Assembly: GCA_002383405.1 (NCBI GenBank)
Contig: DFYS01000170.1
Span: 57,224-64,128 of the forward strand
Source: Moorella sp. UBA4076
GTDB taxonomy: Bacteria; Bacillota; DSM-521; Neomoorellales; Neomoorellaceae
Direction: 5' to 3'
DNA length: 6,905 nucleotides
Within the stretch, counting starts at the first letter, position 1; every line of letters starts with the position of its first letter. A program made the position numbers and the translations under genes. Under the pieces are notes generated by a model. That model had not been told where the DNA came from and ran no database searches. It was given only the letters and a program-made list of their open reading frames with translations. Positions 1 to 5,007 of this stretch are shown one piece after another.

Positions 1-54
1 CAGGCAGAACGCTATTTTCAGGGTATAAAAATCAAACGTGAAGTGAGTGGAAAA
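1..54 (+). other. Upstream edge before the beta-CASP nuclease gene
   Basis: This is the truncated left edge. The frame of the downstream nuclease is open from position 1 without a stop. The other two forward frames stop at 26-28 (TAA) and 39-41 (TGA), so either could be the tail of an upstream gene, but too little is present to say. A TATAAA at 24-29 resembles a -10 box, but its -35 would fall at the window edge on a poor match (caggca). A purine-rich stretch, GTGAGTGG at 43-50, lies just before the ATG at 55 and is the only candidate ribosome site. Confidence 0.4.
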
Positions 55-1665
55 ATGATCAATTTACATTTCTACGGGGCTGCCGGTACGGTCACCGGTT
101 CCTGCTACCTCCTGGAAAACGGCCGCCACCGCCTGCTTGTCGACTGCGGCCTTTTCCAGGGCTCCAAAGCCATCAAAGAACGCAACTACGGCCCTTTCCC
201 TTTTAACCCCGCTGATATTGAGGCTCTGGTACTCACCCATGCCCATATCGACCACTGCGGCCTGATTCCCAAACTCTACCAGCAGGGTTTCCAGTGCCTT
301 ACTTTTACGACCCCGGCCAGCGTCGAGCTGGCGTCCGCCCTTCTCCCTGACAGCGGTCATATCCAGGAGATGGAGGTTGAACGTAAAAACCGCAAAAACA
401 GCCGCGCCGGCAGGCCGCTTTTAAGCCCTATCTATACCGCAGCCCAGGCGGCGGCCTGCATGAAGTACTTCCAGGCGGTGGATTATCAAGAAGAAAAGGA
501 AATCTTACCCGGCTTCCGCCTGCGCCTCCAGGATGCCGGCCATATCCTGGGGTCGGCCATAGCGGAAATATGGGTGCAGGATGGGGAGGAAGAGGTCAAA
601 ATTACCTTTTCCGGCGATCTGGGTAACCAGGGCCAGCCCATCGTCAATGACCCGACGCCGGTTGCTGCCACTGATTACCTGGTTATAGAATCAACCTACG
701 GCGACCGCCGGCATAGCGTCCAGGGGGATAAAGTCGAGAGCCTTAAAGAAATCATCCTCCAGACGATGCGCAAGGGCGGCAACTTGATCATTCCCGCTTT
801 CGCTGTCGAGCGCACCCAGGACCTCCTGTATGCCCTCAATATTCTCCTGCGCCAGGGCGCCATTAAGCCCGACAGCATCTACCTTGACAGTCCGCTGGCC
901 GTGACCGCCACGGAGATATTCTGCCGTCACCAGGATTTATATGACGAGGAAACAAAAGACTTGAGCAATAACGGCACCACCTGCCCCTTTTACCTGCCCG
1001 GGCTGCACCTGAGCCGGACGGCCGAGGAATCGATGGCCATTAATAAAATACCGGGCGGCGCCATTATTATCTCGGCCAGCGGCATGTGCGATGCCGGCCG
1101 CATCAAGCACCACTTGAAACACAACCTCTGGCGGCCGGAAGCCACTATACTTCTGGTAGGCTACCAGGCTGCCGGCACCCTGGGCCGCCGCTTGCTGGAA
1201 GGGGAGAAGCGGGTTCGCATCCACGGGGAGGAGGTCGCCGTCCGCGCCAAAATCATCAACCTGGATGGTTTTTCCGCCCACGCCGACCAGGCAGGCTTAC
1301 TAAAGTGGCTGCAATCATTTACCAGTCCCCCGCGGCGCGTTTTTGTCACCCACGGTGAAGAAGAAGCGGCCCGCGAGCTGGCCCGCTTGATCAATACGAA
1401 CCTGGGCCTGGCAGCGGAAGTACCCCGGTGGCTGACTTCGGCCGCGCTCCTGCCGGTAGCTGCCAGTATCCCGGAGACGCCGCCACCCGCCTTTACGACC
1501 CGTGCTGCCGCCGCCGAAGCCGAAGCCACCTACCAGCAACTCCTGCTGCAGCTTAAGGCCCTGGTAGAAACCGGTTTCAGCCGCCAGGATTATGCCGGTG
1601 TCAATGCCCGGCTGCAGCAAATAGCCGCCCTTTTAAACCAGGAACCGTTTGACAGGGCTATTTAA
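55..1665 (+). CDS. MBL-fold / beta-CASP RNA-processing nuclease (CPSF73/YSH1-like, COG1236 type)
   Basis: Predicted zinc-dependent ribonuclease of the cytoplasm, 536 aa. The metallo-beta-lactamase fold opens with YGAAGTVTGS and carries HAHIDH at residues 62-67, His163 (DAGHILGS) and Asp188 (FSGDLG), which are the expected two-zinc ligands. The inserted beta-CASP domain shows the motif-A acid in VIESTYGD, then IPAFAVERTQ and SGMCDAGRIKHHLK near 343-355. Metal and catalytic histidines return at 409 (GFSAHAD) and 433 (VTHGEE). All the catalytic residues I looked for are present. Bacterial relatives such as Thermus TTHA0252 degrade RNA; the substrate here is not known. After about residue 455 there is an alanine-rich tail of roughly 80 residues ending in a probable helical segment. 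I chose the ATG at 55 over the in-frame GTG at 43 because the family begins at this point and GTGAGTGG precedes it. RNase J is less likely, given the CPSF-type SGM..GRI.HHLK motif. Confidence 0.93.
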   Translation: MINLHFYGAAGTVTGSCYLLENGRHRLLVDCGLFQGSKAIKERNYGPFPFNPADIEALVLTHAHIDHCGLIPKLYQQGFQCLTFTTPASVELASALLPDSGHIQEMEVERKNRKNSRAGRPLLSPIYTAAQAAACMKYFQAVDYQEEKEILPGFRLRLQDAGHILGSAIAEIWVQDGEEEVKITFSGDLGNQGQPIVNDPTPVAATDYLVIESTYGDRRHSVQGDKVESLKEIILQTMRKGGNLIIPAFAVERTQDLLYALNILLRQGAIKPDSIYLDSPLAVTATEIFCRHQDLYDEETKDLSNNGTTCPFYLPGLHLSRTAEESMAINKIPGGAIIISASGMCDAGRIKHHLKHNLWRPEATILLVGYQAAGTLGRRLLEGEKRVRIHGEEVAVRAKIINLDGFSAHADQAGLLKWLQSFTSPPRRVFVTHGEEEAARELARLINTNLGLAAEVPRWLTSAALLPVAASIPETPPPAFTTRAAAAEAEATYQQLLLQLKALVETGFSRQDYAGVNARLQQIAALLNQEPFDRAI

Positions 1666-1681
1666 GGGTGGGCCGGCAAGC

Positions 1682-2539
1682 CTACCGCAGTTGCCGTCCC
1701 GACCCGAAGGGAGTCCCGGCGTTAAAATTAATCCCGCGGACGGTAATATGGACTGCTGCGACCTCGAGAGCGGTCATACTGGCAATCACTGTTCCAACCC
1801 TTCGCTGGGTTGTCCTTAAAAGTGCGGGCCAATAAAAGCCGTAGGGTGCGTTAACCTCGATATTCAATACCAGCTTACCGTTATAGCTCTCTACCTGTAC
1901 CCGCTGGCTGGTTAAACCCCCGGTGGAAACCAGGTAAGCTGCCAGCTGTTCGACAACACTATGAGCAATATAGAAATGACCCAGGGAATTAAAGGTGGGA
2001 CGAACGGCCGTCTGTTCCACCCACAGGTTCCTCTTCTTGCCCGGCGGGGCCTGACGCCGGCGCAGGATGGTCTTTAAGGGTTCAATAAACGCACCATTAA
2101 AACGCGGCTTCACCTCCACCGTGGGGGCCGGAATCACGTGTTTGCCAAACTGGTTGCGGGTCTGGTGGGCGCGGGCAATCTCCTTCGGGGTAGCGACTGC
2201 GGTGATATCCACCCAGGTAGAGGGCGGCGGCAGCTGCAGGCGTTCGGCAATCCGCCAGGCCATATTGCGGGACGTGCTTATAATTAAAACACGCCGCGGC
2301 GCTATAGCCGCCAGCTGTTCCTGGATCTCCCGGACGTGTTCCGGATCGCTGAGGAGCGCCGTCCTGATGGCTCCCACGCGGGTAGGCTGAATTTTAGCCG
2401 AAACGCCCGCCAGGATGCGGCTGCCCTGGATAAGCAAACCGTCGTCAATAATCGCGTCAGCAGTATAATCGCGGGCCACAGCCAGGGCGCGGTGACTTTT
2501 ACCGCTGCCGCTGGGGCCGATAAGGGCTACGACCTCCAT
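1682..2539 (-). CDS. P-loop ATP-binding protein fused to an Asp23/Gls24 domain
   Basis: A 285-aa two-domain protein. Residues 1 to about 160 form a nucleotide-binding unit with Walker A GPSGSGKS at 8-15, an IDDGLLI motif at 31-37 and a hydrophobic strand RVLIISTS at 83-90. No clear Walker B Asp-Asp/Glu pair was identified; the DD at 32-33 might bind metal. A conserved-looking KHVIPAPTVEVK segment at 133-144 ends this domain, and a basic linker (RRRQAPPGKKR) follows. Residues about 181-275 look like an Asp23/Gls24 domain, with GHFYIAHSVVEQLA, NIEVNAPYG and a closing TALEVAAVHITVRGI. Asp23-type proteins are linked to cell-envelope stress in Firmicutes, but the role of this fusion is not known to me. 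The ATG at 2539 is preceded by a strong ribosome site (GGGGAGGT, 8 nt gap) and its own promoter. It converges on the nuclease gene with a 16-bp gap and no visible terminator. Confidence 0.85.
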   Translation of the reverse strand: MEVVALIGPSGSGKSHRALAVARDYTADAIIDDGLLIQGSRILAGVSAKIQPTRVGAIRTALLSDPEHVREIQEQLAAIAPRRVLIISTSRNMAWRIAERLQLPPPSTWVDITAVATPKEIARAHQTRNQFGKHVIPAPTVEVKPRFNGAFIEPLKTILRRRQAPPGKKRNLWVEQTAVRPTFNSLGHFYIAHSVVEQLAAYLVSTGGLTSQRVQVESYNGKLVLNIEVNAPYGFYWPALLRTTQRRVGTVIASMTALEVAAVHITVRGINFNAGTPFGSGRQLR

Positions 2540-2568
2540 AAGATTTTACCTCCCCTCAACCTAAGATT

Positions 2569-2596
2569 ATTATAACGGAAATTTTGCTTTGAGCAA
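2569..2596 (-). promoter_or_regulatory. Sigma-A-type promoter for the ATPase-Asp23 gene
   Basis: Read on the minus strand, TTGCTC (2596-2591) is followed after 16 bp by a perfect TATAAT (2574-2569). Transcription would start near 2562, about 20 nt before the ATG, which leaves just enough leader for the GGGGAGGT ribosome site. The -35 is weak (only TTG matches), but the -10 and the position fit well. Confidence 0.6.
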
Positions 2597-2615
2597 TGCT
2601 CCTGGCTATCCCAAA

Positions 2616-2637
2616 CCGCCTTTGGTAAAAAAGGCGG
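2616..2637. repeat. Inverted repeat overlapping the dnaD-like gene's -35 (possible operator)
   Basis: The arms CCGCCTTT (2616-2623) and AAAGGCGG (2630-2637) are perfect 8-bp complements around a 6-nt centre. The repeat covers the -35 hexamer and half of the promoter spacer of the rightward promoter, and lies about 40 bp upstream of the leftward -10. Because it would lie upstream of both predicted start sites, an operator is more likely than a terminator or RNA hairpin. No cognate regulator is visible in the window. Confidence 0.5.
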
Positions 2638-2650
2638 CTGATGCTATAAT
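2622..2650 (+). promoter_or_regulatory. Promoter of the DnaD-like / DnaC-like operon, extended -10
   Basis: TTGGTA (2622-2627) is followed by a 17-bp spacer and a perfect TATAAT (2645-2650). TG at 2642-2643 makes it an extended -10 (TGCTATAAT). Transcription should begin near 2657, giving a leader of about 35 nt that includes a GGGGAGGGG ribosome site. Confidence 0.8.
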
Positions 2651-2691
2651 AGATTGGTAACAGGACCTGGAACTGCCAGGGGAGGGGAAGG

Positions 2692-3435
2692 ATGCCGGTG
2701 ATGGGGGATAACTTACCAATGCTGGGAGCAGCCATGCTGGAAGCCGGGAGTATAGTTGTACCCGACCTGCTGATTAAATTTTACTCCCGCCTGGGTCTGA
2801 CGGAAATAGAGATGATGGTTTTGATTCACCTGCTGCACTGGCGCCAGATTGAGCAGGAACGCTTCCCGGCGCCGGAAAAGATAAGCCAGTATATGGGCCT
2901 GGACAGCGAGGCCGTCAAAAATATCATTGCCGCCATAATCGAAAAAAAGTTGCTGGCTGTTGAGCCTTATTATCACAGCGTCCTGAGCCGCTGGCAAAAC
3001 ACCTTTTCCTTTGCCCCCCTGTGGTCAAGATTGACCGCGGTGGCGCTGGGTGATTCCCAACCGGTTCCCGCCTCAACTGAGGGCAGGCAAGCACCCGACC
3101 CCCGGCTGGGACAATTGTACCGTAATTTTGAAAAGGAATTCGGGCGCCCCCTTTCCCCCCTGGAGAGTGACCAGCTGAAATCCTGGTGCCAGAATGACAG
3201 GCTGCCGGTGGACCTGTTGCAGGAAGCCCTGCGCCGGGCCGTATTAAGGGGCATCTTGAACTTCCGCTATATCGATTCTATCCTCCGGGACTGGCAGCGC
3301 CATAATATCCATACTGTCGCCGAGGCCGCTGCCTATGATGAAGAACTAAAAACCAAAAAAAACAGAAGCCCGCGTTCGCCCCAATCACCGGCTCGCAAGG
3401 ATAAATACCGCGAGCTCTACCGGCTTAACCCCTAG
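2692..3435 (+). CDS. DnaD-domain replication initiation protein
   Basis: A 247-aa protein expected to act in primosome assembly in the cytoplasm. The N-terminal half (about residues 15-105) is rich in helices and fits the DnaD-type winged helix (LLIKFYSRLGLTEIEMMVLIHLLHW, then an EKISQYMGLDSEAVKN recognition-helix-like segment). After a proline-rich linker, residues about 137-205 match the DnaD/DnaB_2 C-terminal domain: LYRNFEKEFGRPLSPLESDQL, then the signature YIDSILRDWQ near 192-201. In the B. subtilis DnaD/DnaB families this part binds single-stranded DNA and remodels origin DNA. The tail is basic and Ser/Pro-rich. The ATG at 2692 is supported by GGAGG 6 nt upstream; ATG 2701 is a weaker in-frame alternative. 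The stop lies 19 nt before the helicase-loader gene, so the two are probably one operon. Whether it acts as DnaD or as DnaB (initiator) cannot be settled from the sequence. Confidence 0.9.
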   Translation: MPVMGDNLPMLGAAMLEAGSIVVPDLLIKFYSRLGLTEIEMMVLIHLLHWRQIEQERFPAPEKISQYMGLDSEAVKNIIAAIIEKKLLAVEPYYHSVLSRWQNTFSFAPLWSRLTAVALGDSQPVPASTEGRQAPDPRLGQLYRNFEKEFGRPLSPLESDQLKSWCQNDRLPVDLLQEALRRAVLRGILNFRYIDSILRDWQRHNIHTVAEAAAYDEELKTKKNRSPRSPQSPARKDKYRELYRLNP

Positions 3436-3454
3436 CTTTAAGGTGCGAGGAAAA

Positions 3455-4264
3455 ATGCAAAAGATCCATATTCCCGTGGAGCTGATTACACCAAAACCGG
3501 GCCAGCCCCATACCCCGGAAACGCACGCCTACCAGTGCCCACTGTGCCAGGACCGGGGCTTAATCCTGCGCCAGGGCCGGGCTTACCGTTGCCACTGCAT
3601 GCAGCAGAAAGCCTGGCAAAACCGCCTGCGGGCGGCCAATCTGGCGCCGCAGCTGCGCCAGCATACGCTCCAAAACTTCGACCTCAAATACTATTCCCGT
3701 ACCCTGCAATGTGATCTCACCGGTACCACCTACTATGAGAGCGCCCGCCGTTGTCTGGAAGCGGCACGGCGTTTTGTGGCTACCTACAGCCAGGAAACCC
3801 ACGGCCGCGGTCTCTTTATTTTTGGGCCGGTAGGAAGCGGGAAGACCTTTCTGGCAGCCGCTATTGCCAATGCTCTCACCGCCGCCGGCCGCGAAGTCCT
3901 CTTCGCAGTAGTCCCCGATTTGTTGGATGCCCTGCGCGCCACCTATGACCGCCGTCCTCAGGACGAAAGCAAGACGGAACTGGAACTGATTGACACCGCC
4001 CGCAAGGTCGGGATTCTCGTCCTTGACGACCTGGGCGCCCACAATTACACTGAGTGGACCCGCAATAAAATCTATTCCCTGATCAACTACCGTTTGATTA
4101 ACGAACTGCCGACGGTAGTAACCAGCAACATGGATCTCAAAGCCCTGGAGGAATACCTGGGGGAACGGACAACCTCCCGTTTGGTGCATCTCTGTCAATC
4201 CTATCATCTGCCCGTCGCCGAGGACATCCGCTGTGTAATCAGCGCCCATCGACCCCGCGCCTGA
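3455..4264 (+). CDS. DnaC/DnaI-like AAA+ helicase loader
   Basis: A 269-aa ATPase predicted to load the replicative DNA helicase. The N-terminal region has a probable zinc-binding cluster: Cys28 and Cys31 (CPLC), then Cys46 and Cys48 (CHC). This resembles the N-terminal zinc region of Firmicute DnaI-type loaders. The AAA+ core has Walker A GPVGSGKT at 124-131, Walker B ILVLDDLG with Asp191-Asp192, a sensor-1-like TVVTSN, and an arginine-finger-like segment ERTTSRL. The length fits the DnaC/DnaI family. IstB transposition helpers share this core, but no transposase is adjacent and the zinc cluster plus DnaD neighbour favour a loader. I chose the ATG at 3455 over the in-frame GTG at 3443: AAGGTG (9 nt) and GAGG (4 nt) both precede the ATG, while the GTG has no ribosome site. 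The DnaD-like plus loader order parallels dnaB-dnaI of Bacillus. Confidence 0.9.
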   Translation: MQKIHIPVELITPKPGQPHTPETHAYQCPLCQDRGLILRQGRAYRCHCMQQKAWQNRLRAANLAPQLRQHTLQNFDLKYYSRTLQCDLTGTTYYESARRCLEAARRFVATYSQETHGRGLFIFGPVGSGKTFLAAAIANALTAAGREVLFAVVPDLLDALRATYDRRPQDESKTELELIDTARKVGILVLDDLGAHNYTEWTRNKIYSLINYRLINELPTVVTSNMDLKALEEYLGERTTSRLVHLCQSYHLPVAEDIRCVISAHRPRA

Positions 4265-4448
4265 AGGCGGAGGGGGTGAGGGCACCCGCGCGGCAGGAGA
4301 GGGTAAAGGCGTCACTGAAAAGGGAGCGTAACAGCTCCGGCTTGCCATCTAATCTAACAGTTCCAGCGTTATTCGCCGCCATTATCACGAACCCGACCAG
4401 CCACCGTACAGGCTTCACGGGCTATTACTATTAGATTGGCCGCAAGGC
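4265..4448 (+). other. Long structured 3' region between loader gene and terminator
   Basis: There are 184 nt between the loader stop and the terminator, longer than an ordinary 3' untranslated end. Three pairings are visible: GGGTG/CACCC at 4274-4287 (4-nt loop), GGAGC/GCTCC at 4323-4338 (6-nt loop), and a long-range AATCTAA (4351-4357) with TTAGATT (4431-4437). The last can be extended by GCC (4344-4346) with GGC (4438-4440) if four bases bulge. I recognise no known RNA family. The 52-codon ORF described separately occupies most of this stretch. Confidence 0.35.
4276..4434 (+). CDS. Possible 52-aa small protein, unknown
   Basis: An open frame starts at GTG 4276, 11 nt after the loader stop, and ends at TAG 4432-4434, just before the terminator. 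AAGG at 4264-4267 lies 8 nt upstream and a GGAGGGG run abuts the start, so translation is conceivable. The peptide begins with a basic stretch (ARQERVKASLKRERN), has a short hydrophobic patch (VPALFAAII) and ends in GYYY. It is too short and mixed for a membrane helix or a known domain, and I recognise no family. It may equally be chance reading of a non-coding 3' region. Confidence 0.25.
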   Translation: MRAPARQERVKASLKRERNSSGLPSNLTVPALFAAIITNPTSHRTGFTGYYY

Positions 4449-4479
4449 AGGCTGAGGAGACACAACTGAGCCTTTTTTT
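4449..4479 (+). terminator. Rho-independent terminator of the DnaD/loader operon
   Basis: The arms AGGCTGAG (4449-4456) and CTGAGCCT (4466-4473) form an 8-bp stem with one G-G mismatch and a 9-nt loop, followed by a run of seven T (4473-4479). It ends the upstream transcript and insulates the feo promoter, whose -35 starts only 13 bp later. Confidence 0.8.
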
Positions 4480-4491
4480 CTTGCCACCCTA

Positions 4492-4520
4492 TTGACACCC
4501 ATTCTCATCTTGCATAAGAT
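4492..4520 (+). promoter_or_regulatory. feoAB promoter
   Basis: A perfect TTGACA (4492-4497), a 17-bp spacer and TAAGAT (4515-4520, 4 of 6 bases of TATAAT) form a sigma-A-type promoter. Transcription should start near 4527, giving a leader of about 200 nt before feoA. The -10 lies inside a small dyad, ATCTT (4507-4511) and AAGAT (4516-4520). Confidence 0.75.
4493..4507 (+). promoter_or_regulatory. Possible weak second Fur site over the -35
   Basis: TGACACC-C-ATTCTCA matches the 7-1-7 Fur consensus at 10 of 14 positions, mainly in the right half. It overlaps the -35 and spacer, where binding would block polymerase. The left half-site is poor, and part of the match comes from the -35 hexamer itself. 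Confidence 0.25.
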
Positions 4521-4536
4521 AAATACAGGCTCTCAT

Positions 4537-4551
4537 TGATAATATTTATCA
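4537..4551 (+). promoter_or_regulatory. Fur box (iron-responsive operator)
   Basis: TGATAAT-A-TTTATCA matches the Bacillus-type 7-1-7 Fur consensus (TGATAAT-N-ATTATCA) at 13 of 14 positions, with perfect TGATAA/TTATCA outer arms. It lies about 10-25 nt downstream of the predicted start, where a bound repressor would block early transcription. With feoA and feoB downstream, iron-dependent repression by Fur is the natural reading. Confidence 0.82.
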
Positions 4552-4597
4552 TTTAAATTGCGAACAACAAAAAAGGAATTTCCGGGGGTTCTAGATT

Positions 4598-4732
4598 ATG
4601 ATAAACGGTTATAAGGATGAAAATGGCAGCGCAGCAGACTTCAATCAGAAATCGGCGCAGCCGGTCCCGACGACCCTCCTGCTTCCTGCCTCTTGCCTCC
4701 TGCCTCTATTCTCGGGGAGGAAAAGAATATGA
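4598..4732 (+). CDS. Doubtful 44-aa leader ORF overlapping the feoA start
   Basis: ATG 4598 opens a 44-codon frame that stops at TGA 4730-4732, overlapping the feoA ATG as ATGA, an arrangement typical of translational coupling. The ribosome site is poor (a G5 run about 9 nt upstream). The second half of the peptide is simply the translated heptamer repeat (LLLPASCLLPL). No family is recognised. It is more likely a chance frame in the leader than a gene. Confidence 0.15.
   Translation: MINGYKDENGSAADFNQKSAQPVPTTLLLPASCLLPLFSGRKRI
4678..4705 (+). repeat. Degenerate 7-bp tandem repeat in the feo leader
   Basis: Four consecutive heptamers fit the consensus CCTGCCT: CCTGCTT (4678), CCTGCCT (4685), CTTGCCT (4692) and CCTGCCT (4699), scoring 6, 7, 6 and 7 of 7. 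The next unit (4706-4712) has decayed. The array ends just before the feoA ribosome site. Confidence 0.8.
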
Positions 4733-5007
4733 CCCTGGATGAAGCAAAAGAAGGGCAGCGCTGCCGCATTCTGGCCCTGCCGGGACGGGGCGTCCGCGCC
4801 CAGGCCATCCGCTTTGGAATCAATGAGGGGGAGCTTATCACCTGTACCGGGGTTATTGCCGGCGGGCCCATTATCGTCACCCGAAACCGGCAGGAAATAG
4901 CCATCGGCCGCGGCCTGGCCAGAAAGATTGTCATTGAACCGGTTACTACCCCCCACCCGGCTGAATTCCCGGCAAGGAGGCGCAGCTATGGCCTGCCACG
5001 ATCTTAA
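4729..5007 (+). CDS. feoA: FeoA, ferrous iron transport accessory protein
   Basis: A 92-aa cytoplasmic SH3-like protein that works with FeoB in Fe2+ uptake. Residues 1 to about 71 carry the typical small-barrel pattern: MTLDEAKEGQRCRILALPG, then IRFGINEGELITCTGVIAGGPIIV, and IAIGRGLARKIVIEP near the end, matching the 'lGi..G..i.v....gGpi.v' style of the family. About 20 extra basic and proline-containing residues follow, and the last of these are encoded by DNA that overlaps the start of feoB. FeoA proteins usually have 75-85 residues, so the tail may be only a consequence of the overlap. ATG 4729 has GGGGAGG (4714-4720) at an 8-nt gap. An upstream in-frame TTG at 4693 lies inside the heptamer array and was rejected as the start. 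Confidence 0.9.
   Translation: MTLDEAKEGQRCRILALPGRGVRAQAIRFGINEGELITCTGVIAGGPIIVTRNRQEIAIGRGLARKIVIEPVTTPHPAEFPARRRSYGLPRS
4974..4980 (+). promoter_or_regulatory. feoB ribosome binding site
   Basis: AAGGAGG, 7 nt before ATG 4988, lies within the end of feoA. It fixes the feoB start and excludes the in-frame TTG at 4928. Confidence 0.85.

Noticed and set aside
24..29. TATAAA as a possible -10 for the nuclease gene
   Set aside because: The -35 position falls on the window edge and matches poorly, so the promoter cannot be judged.
1666..1681. Bidirectional terminator between the convergent nuclease and ATPase-Asp23 genes
   Set aside because: The 16-bp gap has no stem with a T run on either strand; termination here is not visible in the sequence.
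3455..4264. IstB-type transposition helper instead of a helicase loader
   Set aside because: There is no transposase next to it and no terminal repeats. The CxxC...CxC cluster and the DnaD-like partner favour DnaC/DnaI.
4299..4346. Resemblance to the c-di-GMP-I (GEMM) riboswitch: a GGGTAAA, a GAAAA and GCTCCGGCTT in that order
   Set aside because: The parts do not form the required helices: the flanks of GAAA are not complementary, and the second hairpin with the tetraloop receptor is missing. No cobalamin, ydaO or glycine riboswitch consensus fits either.
3560..4348. Long open frame on the minus strand (262 codons) opposite the helicase loader
   Set aside because: The plus strand encodes a clear AAA+ protein with Walker A and B. 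The antisense product has no recognisable motif, and such frames are common opposite GC-rich genes.
4599..4613. TGATAAA as a further Fur site in the feo leader
   Set aside because: Only the left half-site matches; the right half agrees at about 2 of 7 positions.
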